64,000 nucleotides of DNA, taken from the NCBI RefSeq assembly GCF_963169125.1, contig NC_084802.1, positions 40,384,607 through 40,448,606 on the forward strand, in the 5' to 3' direction. Each line of letters begins with the position of its first letter. Position 1 is the first letter of the stretch. Below are positions 34,690 to 46,883 of the stretch, one piece after another. The translations under genes were made by a program, and so were the position numbers. The notes under the pieces are model-generated. The model ran no database searches, was not told where the DNA came from, and worked only from the letters and a program-made list of their open reading frames with translations. This DNA comes from Humulus lupulus (taxonomy: Eukaryota; Streptophyta; Magnoliopsida; Rosales; Cannabaceae).

Positions 34690-37350
34690 TGTAACGCCCC
34701 AAACTCCAGGGACCGTTACGATGTGCCTTGTAAACAGTGCTAAACTCGCTAATCGAGTCATTTGGCCAAAACGTGTATCTAAGTATGATTAGCGGTTTAG
34801 GGATAAAACATTTTGGTTAAGGTGTAACGTTTCACTAAAACTTTTAATATATACATTGGGATCCTGAAAATATAATTTCAGAGTTTATTACAGAAAATAT
34901 TTACAACAGGCCGTTCTAAGCGGCAAAACAGGGTTCAACCCTAGTTCCACTTTAAACCTCGGCCGTGGCAGACGAGCAGCTGCATATGTACACGTCATCA
35001 CCTAAGCTCTCCAACTCAAGGATGGTTCAGCTTCCTTTTGCCTTTACTTGCACCACGTAGCACCCGTGAGCGGAAGCCCAACAAGAAAACATAATACATC
35101 ATGATATAATATCAACAATAACCAAAGTAACCATTCAGAACCAACGGTCCATACAGGTAGGTGACAATAGCCAAAAGTCACAATAATGAGCATCGCTCCC
35201 TCTAGCCATGTGACGATAGGGTCACCAGGGCTCAACTGATAAGTGATTCCTTCTTAGGTTCGTTCAGGACAGGTGCAAGGTGAATAATCACCAACATAAC
35301 CTTCCTCACGACTCTAGAGTCGAAACTATGGACAACGTCCCTTAGCCATGTGACAAACAGTCACCGGGGTCATATACCTTGGCTATAGTCATCTGGTCGT
35401 AGACCAGGCAAGCGCTTATAGTTCTCATTGACCTTCCGGTCGGTCCAGCACTAATAACCCATATGAGTCATTCAATGCCGACCTCGATTAGATCTAATCT
35501 TTATTTGGCCCAGCGTTCACAACGCACTGCCACCTCTGACCCTTAGGTCGGTAAAACACGACCAGTGCTCAGCCCGTGGTGAACTTAACTAATAAGTCAC
35601 AGCTTCACAGACGGATCTGACATCATTGTCGATTCTGACTAATAAGTCAGCGCCATACACAGGTAAGCCATGCCACCAAACATATATCACATGTCCAATA
35701 TCCATAAACAAGGTATTCAGCATGCTTACTTAACAGATATTAGTACAATTAGGACTATGCATTAACACAGAGGCTCAAGCTCTGAACGATATCACACCCA
35801 GTATACAAAGCATGTCCTAATCACACGTTTCTTATCCATCATATGCAATATATTCAATAATCCAACATGCACCAATAACAGCCATGCATGTCACGTTTAG
35901 TAGTCAACCAACATGCATCAGGAATAGCCATGCATGTCATACATAATAATCAACCGACATGCATCAATAATAACCACGCACGTCATACTTAGTAATCAAC
36001 CAAGATGCATCATAATATCCATGCATGTCACGTATACACAAGGTGCGGTTTTCTTACCTCAGATCCGAGCTAGAACCAATATAAGAATGACCCTTGAGAA
36101 CGATCAACCTTTAAGCCCTTAGCGGTCACCTAATCATAACCAAATATGGAACACCATCAATAACATGATAATCAAAGGGTCCACACCAATATCTATCCCC
36201 CAAGAGCTCAATCCAAACTAATCCAAGTAGTAGGGACACTCCCAAGGCCCATAGCTAAGTTCCCGGGGTCAAAACGAGCAAACGGGGTGAAAACAGGGCA
36301 AGGGCTGCGGCCCTAGCACCTTGGGCCGCGGCCCCCAGAATTTCCAGAGGCAAGCGCCGCGGTGCCCCACACAAGAGCCGCGGCGCCCAGCGAAACAGAA
36401 AGGCCACCTGCTAACTCGAGCTAGGGCTACGGCGCCCAAGAACAGGGTCGCGACGCCCAACCCAGAACCATTCTCCAACGTGTTTTCAACACTTCAAAGT
36501 CCCCAAAAACACACCTAAACATTCCCCAATCATCAAAACAAAGTTCCCAAGCTTCCCAATACCTCAAAACCCTCAAAACCCAAGGTTCAAACAAACCGAA
36601 AACTCAACGATTCACAAGATTAATTCAAAGCTTAGAAACTCGAAATAACTCAAAACTTAAACTTCAATTACCTTTGATTGGGTTGTTTCTCGTCAAATCC
36701 TTCGGCTAAGAAGCTTCTATTCTTTCCTAGGATCGCTATGCCTCGACCCTCACTTGATTTCGACTCCTAGAACTCAAGATTTCCTCAAAAATGCTCAAAT
36801 GGTAAAACAGACTGTCTTTGAGAGAGAATGAGAGGTTTCTAACGTACGTTCTTATCTGACAAGCTACTTCAAGCTTAAGTAACCTCAAATAAAACCTAGT
36901 GCTCGGGGTCCCGAAAACACCCCCGGGGACATTATAGTCAAAACTTCCAGAATTCCATCCTGATCTCAAATACTCCCAATCCATCACCAAATAAACATTT
37001 CTATTACCCCGAAATTGACCCCGTTATGACAAAACCGCTAATCCACTATACATGACTGTCTCATGTCGAATAGCTCGAATATATCTCCATAATAATAAAA
37101 TCTCATTCACAATTTACAATATGCACCCAATTTACAAATATGCCCTTAACAGGCCAAATTACCAAAATGCCCTCATAACTAAAAATACTCCCATATGCAT
37201 GCATTCACCATCATATAATAACACCATCATATAATAATATAATTCACGTAAACATGCATATAATCATTAAATACTATAACAAATCAATTATGGCCCTCCC
37301 GACCTCCTAATCAAGGTCCTAAACCTTATTAGGAAATTTGGGGCATTACA
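34690..37350 (-). repeat. Solo LTR, family 1 (2.7 kb)
   Basis: The copy is 2661 bp from TGTAACGCCCC to GGGGCATTACA with the exact duplication CTAAT (34685-34689 and 37351-37355). Compared with the opposite-strand copy at 42440, the transcriptional sense is minus. Short open frames inside lie in non-coding LTR sequence. A block of 46-bp tandem units rich in ATGCATG lies at 35860-36035. No gag or pol adjoins, so this is a solo LTR of a long-LTR retrotransposon, probably Ty3/gypsy. Confidence 0.85.
35860..36035. repeat. 46-bp tandem repeat with RY-type CATGCATG motifs
   Basis: Units starting CAACCAACATGCATC and ending GCCATGCATGTCA recur at 35905, 35951 and 35997 (46-bp period), with an earlier variant from about 35860. 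CATGCATG-like cores match the RY element bound by plant B3 factors. The same block appears at 51740-51916 in the second family 1 copy. Confidence 0.8.
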
Positions 37351-38278
37351 CTAATTCAATAAGCTATATATAACACGAATAAGTTGGAATTATTTTTGTA
37401 TGCTTTATTGCTCTGAAGTCGAGTACTACTTCTAATGATGATTTAATATTAATAATAATACTTTTGTAGGAAAGAAAAATTGCAGAATTAGTGCTATTCG
37501 TTGGCCTTTCAAAAGCTTTAGTATTTGGGTCTAGTTCACGTGATACTCTTGTATACATGTATTCATTGTAGTTGAGAAATCAGACTTGTTATATGTTCAA
37601 CACACCTCATATGTCTCATTTTAGTAGAAGATCTATTATATATACTTTGTTTTTATTTTTTTTTAAAAAAATCAGTGTAGGCTTGAGCCTACTCTAAGCC
37701 AAGAGTGGCTCCGTCACTGAAAATACCAACACAGCTTATTTTTGAATTGGGCATCCTAAATGTTATAAAATATTCCATAAACACCTTATTACTAGTGGGA
37801 ACATACTCAAGTCACAAAAATTGGCAAAAAAAAAAAAAAAATACAAGCAATGATGCAGAGGATAGGAGTAGAGAGAACAAACAAACACTGATTTTAATTT
37901 TAGGTTTTTGGAGAAAAAATCACAAAACAGAGAAAACGGGAAATTGTTGTTTTTTAAATTACAACACAAAATTAGAATTATGATTAGCATATAGTTTTCA
38001 AAAACTATTTACCAATCATATATTTTGGTAGGTCCCACAAATTTTGAGTTTTCAAAATCATAAAATTATTTCCAAATCAACCACCAATCACACCCTTAGT
38101 TTCTATGCATAGTAATTTTTATTCTCCATTTATTTATTTTATTAATTAAGAAAAAAGAAAAATGGGAGAAATAAAGAGGGAATGTTTTAGAAGGCTTGTG
38201 TTCACACTAGTGAGAAATGAGAAACAAATGGTAAGAAGAGAGTTGCCTTTTTTTTAGTTCTCGTAACTTTGGACCTAG

Positions 38279-39703
38279 TGTCAGTAAAACAGTTATAATT
38301 TTCACTTTAGATGTCCAATATAAGAAAACTTGGTACCATTAGATAGATAATTAAATTATCCACAATTTTTTAGAAATAGTATTTTTCCAAAATCATGGTG
38401 TAACTAGGTCAAAAATGGGTCTCAAGTTACATGATGTTTGGGTTACGAAGAACTCACTTCGAATTTTCATTCTTTTTTTTTCCTTAACCAAGCTATCACC
38501 TATAAATAGGTCCTTAAGCCTATTCCTATCATTTTTGAAACCCTAGCCGCCCATCTAATGAAAGAAAGGAAGAGAGATAGAGCTTGAGAAAGAAAGAAAG
38601 GAAGAGGGAGAAAATAGAGGGCTTTGAAATCCCTAAGGTTTAATTTCACAAGGACCTAGAGAGGGTGTTGGATAGATAATCGACCTACACATACAAGGGG
38701 TGTTGGAGCTAGCAATCAAAAAGGAGATACCTTTAGATTTCAATACTTTGGTGTACTCAAGGCTCGTTGTGAAGTGCTCGCACTTTATCTTTGTTTGGGC
38801 TTAACGTAAGGAAGTTAGCTAGAATTTCTATGAATTATGTTATGAAAGGTATAAACTATTATGTTATGAGATGAATGAGATATTATATTATGAGATGAAT
38901 GAGCCATTATGTTATGAGATGCCTGAGTTATTATGTTATGAGATAAGTTGGTTGTATATGTGTTTGTATGTTGTATGAAAACAAGTAAGTTGTTAGTGTG
39001 ATGAACGTGACACAAAAAATGGGTTACTAAGGATATGACGTAACGCATAGGGCGGATGCGCCGATGTTATTCAAGGACCAGAGTTCCTGTTTACCTCATA
39101 GAGGAGGTTTTACCAATTTATGCTCCTTTTGGTTACCTCTTGATGTGACATGGACAATAGGGTTGCCATGGTCATATGATTATGCTTATGTTTATGAAGT
39201 CTTATGGTTACGATATGAATATGATATGATTATGATTTATTATGCTATGCCATGAGTTTACGATATGTAAGTAGAATGCTTTGTGTTTCTTTTTTATTGT
39301 TGTATTTTCTTTGTACTTCCTTACTGGGATTTTAGCTCACCCCCTTACTTTCCTCCTTTCAAGTAGGCAATAAGATTTATTTTTAGCACGCACAGTGATG
39401 TAGGGAGTTTCAATGTCTAGGCATGTATGACGCGGGGTGTCCATGAGCGATTAACGATCTAGTTGAACGCCAAGAAAGTTTATGAACTTTTATGTTATGG
39501 TTTATGTTTTCATTTGTCATAGTGGGACCTATATTCTTTTTTTAAGATTGCATAAAGACACTTTATTTTTATTTTAAACTATTGGACCCAAATTTTATGT
39601 TTTGACAAGGCCCCACTAAACCTTTTCTTTAAAATGGTATTTTCTAATAAATATGAACTGAGCGATGTTTTTTACAAAGTAAAATAGTTTAGGCGTTCTT
39701 ACA
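38279..39703 (+). repeat. LTR-like segment with plus-strand TATA box
   Basis: This segment carries CCTATAAATAGGTCC at 38500-38514, downstream GAAACCCTAGCCGCC, and TTAGCTCACCCCCTTAC at about 39331, and stops at GGCGTTCTTACA. The layout matches the U3-R-U5 order of the other LTRs here but on the opposite strand to its host. The start (TGTCAG at 38279) is a guess and I found no clean target duplication. It may be a solo LTR inside the Copia-like LTR. Confidence 0.4.
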
Positions 39704-40184
39704 CCCCCATGTAACACTCTGGTTAGCCAAGACCATCACACTGTGTGTTTAAAATGGTGCTTAACTCGCTAAGAGAGTCATTTGGACTTAAATGTGTAAT
39801 TAAAAACTAAACCAAGGTTAGGTATTAAAGACTTTGGTCAACAAAGTAATCATTTTTCATTGAAAGTTTTAGTTTATACAAGGGATCCCAAAAATTGGTT
39901 ACAAACTGATAAAAAACAAATAAAATACACACTAACCGTCCTAAACGGCAAACTAGGGTTCAGCCCTAGTTCCTCACAAGCGATCCTGGGCGTGGCGGTC
40001 GAGTAGGCTGCATATGTACACACCACCCCTGAAGCTCTCCAACTTATGGCTGGTCTAGCTTACTCTTGCCCTTACCTGCATCATAGAGCACCCATGAGTC
40101 GAGGCTCAGCAAGAAAAACCGCACAGAGTATAATGATAATATAGATATTCAAAGCAGTAATCACATGATTCATAAATAACAGAT

Positions 40185-42104
40185 TGTAATGACCCACTAA
40201 TCTAGACTATTTGGACCATTAACGAAACTATACATAAAACTTACATTTTTGCAGAAATACCATAATTTTATTAAGTAACTTGTCAAAGAAATAAGAGTTA
40301 CTTACAAAATAAAATACTAAGAAGGATATGAGATCCCATTGTCTTTAAAAACAAAACATGACTTAAATGAAAAGAATTACATAAGAAATGCGGAAAATAC
40401 ATATAAAACCATAAAAGATAAAATGAGACTACATCCTCGAATCGAATAACGCTCGGCCCCTTGACTCCATTCACCATTGATACACATCCTCTAAGCGTCA
40501 CGAATCTTACCGCCTCTAAAGCTATTTTCCTGCACATAAAACAAAAAGGAATGAGCCTAATGCCCAATAAGGAAAATCTAACACATAGTCATACGCATAA
40601 ATTTCATAATAAACGTAAAGACATATCATAACACTTAATACATACACTTATTATAATGACAATTATTACTTGGGGTCCCATAGACTAAACAAGCTTATGC
40701 CCATGAGATTAGTGGGGTCCTACTAGCTAAGTAGGCATATGCCCTTAATCTTTTTGGGGTCTTGTTAGTCAAATAGGGCATAAGCCCAAGCCTACAAACA
40801 TACACATTCATAACATATTCATAACATATCATATTTCATAACATAATACATAAGATAACATAAGCAATACACATATAGATTCTATCCTATTTTCCATACC
40901 AAAGTTACCGGGATATGTTGGACTGAGTTGGGACTTTTGGAACACTCCTAAAACCATATTAGAAAGAGTGAGTTTTATGAAGAAGAAGAAATGAAAATGA
41001 ATAGGAAGACTAAACCATTGAGAAATATGCTTACCACAACTTATGCGCTTAAGAACTTGGATTCCCTAACCAAAATAAGAATGAGGTTAGGGGACTGAGT
41101 AGAAGGTTATGAAGGAGGAAATAACATAAAGCAAATGAACTAAAGTTTTGGTTTACCTCAAAGACTTGAAAGACCAATATATACCACAACCGAAATACTA
41201 TAGAACCTCACTTCCCAAAGTGTTTGATAAGCTTATGATGTTTAAGCTTATGATTTCCCAAACCCGGTGTTTACACTCTCACACTCACTTAGCACTAGCA
41301 GCTTCTGAACTTAGAGTAAAAGGTGAATAATGGTTGGGTACTAGGTCCTATTTATAGAGTTTGGGAATGAAAGTATCTTGATTTTAATTGAATAAAAATA
41401 ATGGCTTTTTAGGTGAAAATCATTTGAATAATCGTTCAGCAGAGGCTGAAGACTCGTTCAAAAGATGCTGGACTTATGAAGAAGTTTGAATGGCTGAAAG
41501 GAAAAGAATTCAAAAATGTTTGAATTTATGCTGGAGGGGGCGATATATCGCCCCCTGTAGGCGATATATCGCCTGGGCCAGTATGCCCGAGGCGACCGTG
41601 CATCGTCTCGTGTTTTCCGTATCTACGTGTTGCGATATATCGCTCCCTATAGCTGCGATATATCGGCACACGCTGAATATTTAAACACGAAATTACACAT
41701 TTTTAGCTAAGTTTGAATGGAGTAAACAACCTTGACTAAGCCTTCAACGTATTCAAAGCTGCTGACTGACCCTATAACATTCAAACTTTACTCCTTATTA
41801 AATTTAATCCTAAAAAAATACTTAATTCTTAATCACCATTCATAACATGTGCTTAAAATCCTATTGGTTGATATCTAAACCTTATAGTACAATAAATATA
41901 ATCCTTAATATCAGTCATATTAATCAACCTTAGGTTAAAATTAATATTCTTAAACTATAGGTTAAACTTAGAAAATCTACAAGTACTACTATGAGTGTCC
42001 AAATAATTCCCGGTCTGAACCAAAAATCCACAGTTACAAAGATAATACTAAACATACTAGAATACTACTAAACAATTAGCTAAGTAAAGTTCTTGGACTC
42101 TACA
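40185..42104 (-). repeat. Solo LTR, family 2 (1.9 kb)
   Basis: 1920 bp from TGTAATGACCC to TTGGACTCTACA, with exact duplication CAGAT (40180-40184 and 42105-42109). The sense is minus, by comparison with the copy at 52221. A TATA-like box lies at 41347-41358 (minus strand CTATAAATAGG), and about 180-280 bp upstream are four palindromic GCGATATATCG motifs (41539, 41560, 41632 and 41655). Three loose 55-bp repeats around GGGGTC...TATGCCC lie at 40671-40795. No internal domain is present. Confidence 0.88.
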
Positions 42105-42109
42105 CAGAT

Positions 42110-42434
42110 GCAATCATTTCAATCATATAACTCGTAAACATATTCTACATTAATCAACATCAAGCAATCTGCATCACCAACACCATATGTACGATCAATG
42201 CCTAATATAGTGTTTCTCCCGACACTACGATCTTAATAATGGTTGCATACTCACAACTAATCAAGGTATGTAATAAACATACATCATCTAGCTCATTTAG
42301 TTAATGCAGTCATAACATACATTCACAGGTAATTCAAGGCTAATAAGAATACCAACCAATAACACTATGTGCATATTCTAGTTTTTCTTACCTTGAGTCC
42401 CGAACAGATAGCGTATGGTGATCCCGAGCACGAT
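42110..42434 (-). repeat. Segment of family 3 LTR between two nested LTRs
   Basis: The stretch contains no gene; it is part of the host LTR (39710-46599). It includes CATACATTCACAGG and the GTTTTTCTTACCTTGAGTCCC segment that other family members carry near their second third. Confidence 0.6.
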
Positions 42435-42439
42435 CCTTA

Positions 42440-45194
42440 TGTAATGCCCCAAATTTCCTAATAAGGTTTAGGACCTTGATTAGGAGGTCGGGAGGGCCAT
42501 AATTGATTTATTATGCCATTAAATGATTATATGCATGTTTATGTGAATTATATTATTATATGATGATAAATGCATGCATATGGGTCCACATTTTATTATA
42601 AGGGCATTTTAGTAATTTGGCCCGTTGAGGGTGTAATTGTGTATTTTCATGCATGTGGGTGAATTACAAATAATACCACATTATATGTGGATTTGTTCGA
42701 GCCGTTCGGCATGAGACGATCATGGAATGAAAGTCTTCGGTCTGGTCATAACAGGATTAGTTTCGGGGCTCGGGGTGAGTCTCGGGGTAATTTTGAGGAT
42801 TAGAACATTACCGGGAATTAAAGGGTAATGGGACATGATTTATTGACATTTGAGAATTTTGAGAATAGCGGGAATTGGAGGGTGTTAATTGTAATTAACG
42901 AGATAGGGGGAAAGGACGTTTTTGCTCTTGGTGGCCTTAAGAGGATTTGAAATAATCTAAGGGTATTTTAGTCTTTTCACCCTAAAAGATATATATTAGC
43001 CATTAGATGGCTGTGGACGTAACAAAAATAGAGCATAGCTTCATCTTCCTCTCCCGATCATCTTCTTCTTCCATTTTCTCTTTTGATTTTTTAAGCTTCT
43101 TTTGAGGAACCAAGCCAAGGAACCAAGTCTTGCTAATCTAGGGTTGTGTTCTACCATAGAAGAGGGTGTGTTGCTGAGATTGAGGTGAGCTTTTAACCAT
43201 GGAATCTCTTGTTCTTGCTCTGTTTTCAATTGAAGTTTCAGTTTGGTTTTGAGTTAGAAAGGTGGGAATTTGATGGAAGTTTTGGCTAGGGTTACTTGGG
43301 TTGTGATGCCTAGGATATGTGTAGATGACATTTGGGGTTCATTTGGGGGTTTAAATGGTGTTTGGGAGCTTGATTTTCAGGTTGAAAATGGTGGAGTCGA
43401 GGGAAAAAGGTTCAGGGGCATTTTCTGTCTAGGGGTAGCGCTACAACGCTACTCAGGTGGAGTTTTGCTGACTTGAGCACTGGGGCGCTAGTGGGGTAGC
43501 GCTGGGGCGCTACCCTATTCCATTAGATTCCCGTTTTGGGCATTTTTAAGGGTTTTTGGCTCGGGGTTTCAATCCTTAAGGCTCGAGATTGAATCTACTC
43601 ACCGTTTGGGTACAATACGGGGTCCCGGGAGTGAGGTTTAGGTCAAGACACTATTATTGTTGATTTCATTAATTGGAGGTTGTATTTGGTTATGACTAGG
43701 TGACCGCTAAGGGATTAAAGAATCGATCATTCTCAAAGGTCGTTCAATTGTCATTTCTCGCTCAAACCAGAGGTAAGAAAACTGCACCCCGTATATGACA
43801 TGCATGGTTATTATTGAGGCATGTTGAGTGTTTAAATGTGATGCAAGTGATGCACGAGAAACATGTGGTCAGGGCATGCCATGAATGTTAAGTATGAGAT
43901 TTATCAGAGCTTGAGTCTTTGTGTTTATGCATGATCCTAGTTATGCTAGCAATTATTAAGTAAGCATGCTGAATGCCCTGTATTCAGATATTTGACATAT
44001 GATATATGCCTGGTAGCATTGCTTACTTGTGCATGACATTGACTTACTAGTTAGAATCGGCAATGGTGTCAGATCCGTCTCTGAAGCTGTGACTTACTAG
44101 TCAAGTTCACCAACGATACTGAGCCCTGGTCGTGTGTTACTGACCTAAGATTCAAGAACGACATAAGCGTCGTGAACGCAGAGCCGATAAAAGATTAGAT
44201 CTAATCGACATCTACATTGAATGAATCATTATGAGCATTAATGCTGGACCGACCCTAAGTTCGATGAAAACTAAAAGTGCTTGTCTAGTCTATGACTATT
44301 TACTTAGAGCCAGGGCCAGAAGGCTCAGGTGACCGTGTAATCACATGGCCGAGGGTGTAGATCCCATGATAGTGACTTGCTTATAAGTCACATGGCTGAG
44401 GGTGCATATCCCATGATAGTGACTTGCTTATAGGTCACATGACTAAGGGGCAGATCCCATGTTAGTGATTTGTTTATCAATCACTTATTCTGTTTAAGCT
44501 AGTGATATGATCACTTATTTGTAAAGGGAACAAAACCCACCTTAGTGACTTTTACAACTGTCACTCTTCTATTTAGAGCTATAAGCCCGGTATGGTTATC
44601 GGAACCACCAGTGTTAAATCACTTATCTGATTAGGATTGACTTGATAGTCATCCACTCAGGAGGGCAGGATTTCTTATCCTGGATACCCCCATCATTATC
44701 TGAACTTATTTGCATGCGTGATTAAGGTTGTTATTGCTAGGCATGCACTTTATGATTTGATGACGTGATATTGCTGATCATGGGCATATTGAGTTTTCTT
44801 GTTGGGCTTCGGCTCACGGGTGCTATGTGGTGCAGGTAAAGGCAAAAAAAGCTGGACCATCCTTGAGTTGGTGAGCTTAGGTGACGATGTGTACATATGC
44901 GGCTGCTCATCTACCACGGTCGACGGTTGAAAGAGGAACTAGGGTTAAACCCTATTTTATCGCTTAGATCGGCTGGTTGTAAATATTTTCTTGTAATGAA
45001 CCTTTAAATTATATTTTTGGAATCCCAATGTATACAGTAAACGTTGTAGTGAAATGTTATATCTTATCCAAAAAATTTAATCCTAAACTGCTAATCATAC
45101 TTAGTTACACGATTATGGCCAAATGACTCGATTAGCGAGTTTAGCACTGTTTAAAAGGCATACCGTAACGGTCCCTGGAGTTTAGGGCGTTACA
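42440..45194 (+). repeat. Solo LTR, family 1, opposite orientation
   Basis: 2755 bp from TGTAATGCCCC to GGGCGTTACA, with exact duplication CCTTA (42435-42439 and 45195-45199). It is the reverse complement counterpart of 34690-37350. Near its 3' end lie TTGTTGGGCTTCGGCTCACGG and GTGCAGGTAAAGGCA, conserved in all copies. Loose ~57-bp repeats (GTGACTTGCTTATAAGTCACATGG) lie at 44320-44480. Confidence 0.87.
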
Positions 45195-45199
45195 CCTTA

Positions 45200-46599
45200 C
45201 TCCCGAGCCTAGCGGTATAACTTAGTCACAACATAATAACAGATAACAATCAAGAACTAAACTATTTAAAAGCTTCAAGATAAATTCCTAGCCCCCGGGA
45301 CCTTAAATTCTACTAAACCGGGTAGTAGAATCCTTCCCGAGCCTTTAGGTTTGGGTTCCTGTGCTCAAATTCCCCAATTTAAGCCGCAGCGCCCCACACA
45401 AGCGTCGCAACTCTCTACAAGTAAGACAGCCCTGACCCTTATTTTCCATGGACACGAGTCGCGGCGCAGCCACCAAGCGCCGCGATGTTAAGGCGATTCA
45501 GAGAACCGCCCTAGCTCCTGAGTTCATGCATGTGCGATGCTCTAAGAACAGCGATGCGGTGCAACCCCGCGAACCCAGAATTTCCAACACTTTCCAGTCA
45601 TTTCCTCCAAAACAAAACCTCCAAAAACAGTCCCAAAGTTGCCCCAAAGTTTCCAACTGAACCTAGAACTCTTACTAACACAACATAAGCAATATTTATA
45701 CCCCAAAAACCAACCCAAATTCTTACCAAGACGCAAAACCCAAGCCAAAGTTTAAAATCCAACCAAACTTAAACTATAACAGAATTTTATATAAAAAAAA
45801 ACTGGGTATGATTCCTTACCTCAACATTGAATTTCGACTCTAAGCTTCCTCTTAATCCTAATCCTGGCTCCGGCTTCAAGTGCCTTAGATTTCCAATCCT
45901 TTATCCTCAAGAATTTCAAAAGTCCCCAAGTGCTCAAGAGAGAAAAGATGAATGAGAGAGAGAGAGAGAGAGTTGTGGGAGTTGAGTGTTCTACTTCCTA
46001 CAACTTCTAAGTGTCTAAGGCAATACAAGGCTAGGGAAAAGAAAAAAATTCCCATAGCCTTTGCCTTGGTTCTCTAACGCCCCAAGGGAAAAATCGTCTT
46101 TTACCACCCTTTTCCCGCTAAACCTCAAGTAACACTATAAATTCTCAATTAACCCCGACATACCCAAATAATCACCAAATAAATTCCCATTACCCGATAA
46201 ACCCCGTCAATGTACTAAATTACCAAAATACCTCTAGGCTCACCCCAAGCCGGGTATTAACTCCCGATGTGACTTTTCTGCCAAATTTCTCACTAGGATT
46301 GCCTCGAGCCATACATCTCAAATATATCCACATAATAATGTGGTCTCACTCATAAAACATGTATAATAAAAATATACCCTCAATGTGTCAAAAATTAATA
46401 AAATACCCTTTTAACATAATCAAGCCTAGAAGCACATTTAATACAACTAAACATGCATAAATAGTCATATTGTAATATAACTCGTATAATTCACATAATC
46501 ATGCATGTATAATCACAATTAACACATTAAAATCCAATTATTCCCTCCTGACACAGTAATCAAGGCACTAAGCCTTATTAGCGAATTTGGGACGTTACA
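45200..46599 (-). repeat. Remaining part of family 3 LTR
   Basis: This non-coding 1.4-kb part contains an (AG)n microsatellite at 45954-45972 and GC-rich stretches around GCGCCGCG. It ends GGGACGTTACA and belongs to the solo LTR that started at 39710. Confidence 0.65.
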
Positions 46600-46883
46600 C
46601 CCTATCTCAAGCACTAAGGGATTTTGTCAATATTGGAAATAGCTCTTTGGAATAATCAATCATTTTTGGTGTATTTCTAGTCAAGTGCTCTAGTGGATAG
46701 AACTAGTGTTGTCTTACGTACAAGTGAGCAACATGCACCTATTTATAGAGTTTTGAGACACCCTATGAATTTCAAATTTCACCAACCCACATGGTTGTTG
46801 TCAATGTTTAATTGGATGCTTATGGAATTAAAAAGGAGTTTTAGGAGTTACATGAGTTGTTAGAACCGTTCAAAGTGGAAAAA

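Larger units (their letters stand above)
34428..37719. mobile_element. hAT MITE with nested solo LTR
   Basis: Both ends carry the perfect 14-bp inverted repeat CAGTGACGGAGCCA / TGGCTCCGTCACTG. The 8-bp duplication AAAATACC (34420-34427 and 37720-37727) is exact, as expected for hAT transposition. Without the nested LTR the element is about 630 bp and non-coding. Its TIR resembles the AGTGGTGAACCCAGG end of the ZMYM1-like hAT at 15750. Confidence 0.92.
34045..38095. mobile_element. Tourist-like (PIF/Harbinger) MITE with nested hAT MITE
   Basis: The left end GGGTCTAATTGGTTCG and the inverted right end GGGTGTGATTGGTGGT match at most positions. The duplicated trinucleotide TTA (34042-34044 and 38096-38098) is the usual PIF/Harbinger target. 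With the nested hAT element removed it is about 750 bp and non-coding. The TIR is imperfect, so the call rests on TIR plus TTA together. Confidence 0.65.
39710..46599 (-). repeat. Solo LTR, family 3, with two nested LTRs
   Basis: The ends are TGTAACACTCTGG and GGGACGTTACA. Flanking pentamers are CCCCA (39705-39709) and CCCTA (46600-46604), one mismatch. The left end shares GTGCTTAACTCGCTAA and GAGTCATTTGG with family 1, so the two families are distant relatives. Without the inserts at 40185-42104 and 42440-45194 it is about 2.2 kb. No coding region is present. Confidence 0.75.

Noticed and set aside
36269..36518. Overlapping open frames on both strands in a GC-rich patch
   Set aside because: They lie inside a solo LTR, overlap each other, and have no recognisable domain.
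38500..38620. CCTATAAATAGG followed by AAACCCTAGCCGCC as a possible host gene promoter
   Set aside because: No coding exon follows and the layout matches LTR promoters in the window.
40298..40567. 89-codon frame repeated at 53750-53974 on the other strand
   Set aside because: Conserved only because both sit in family 2 LTR copies; it covers the presumed R/U5 region rather than a gene.
43270..43476. 68-codon plus-strand frame
   Set aside because: Inside a family 1 LTR; not preserved as a frame in the other copies.
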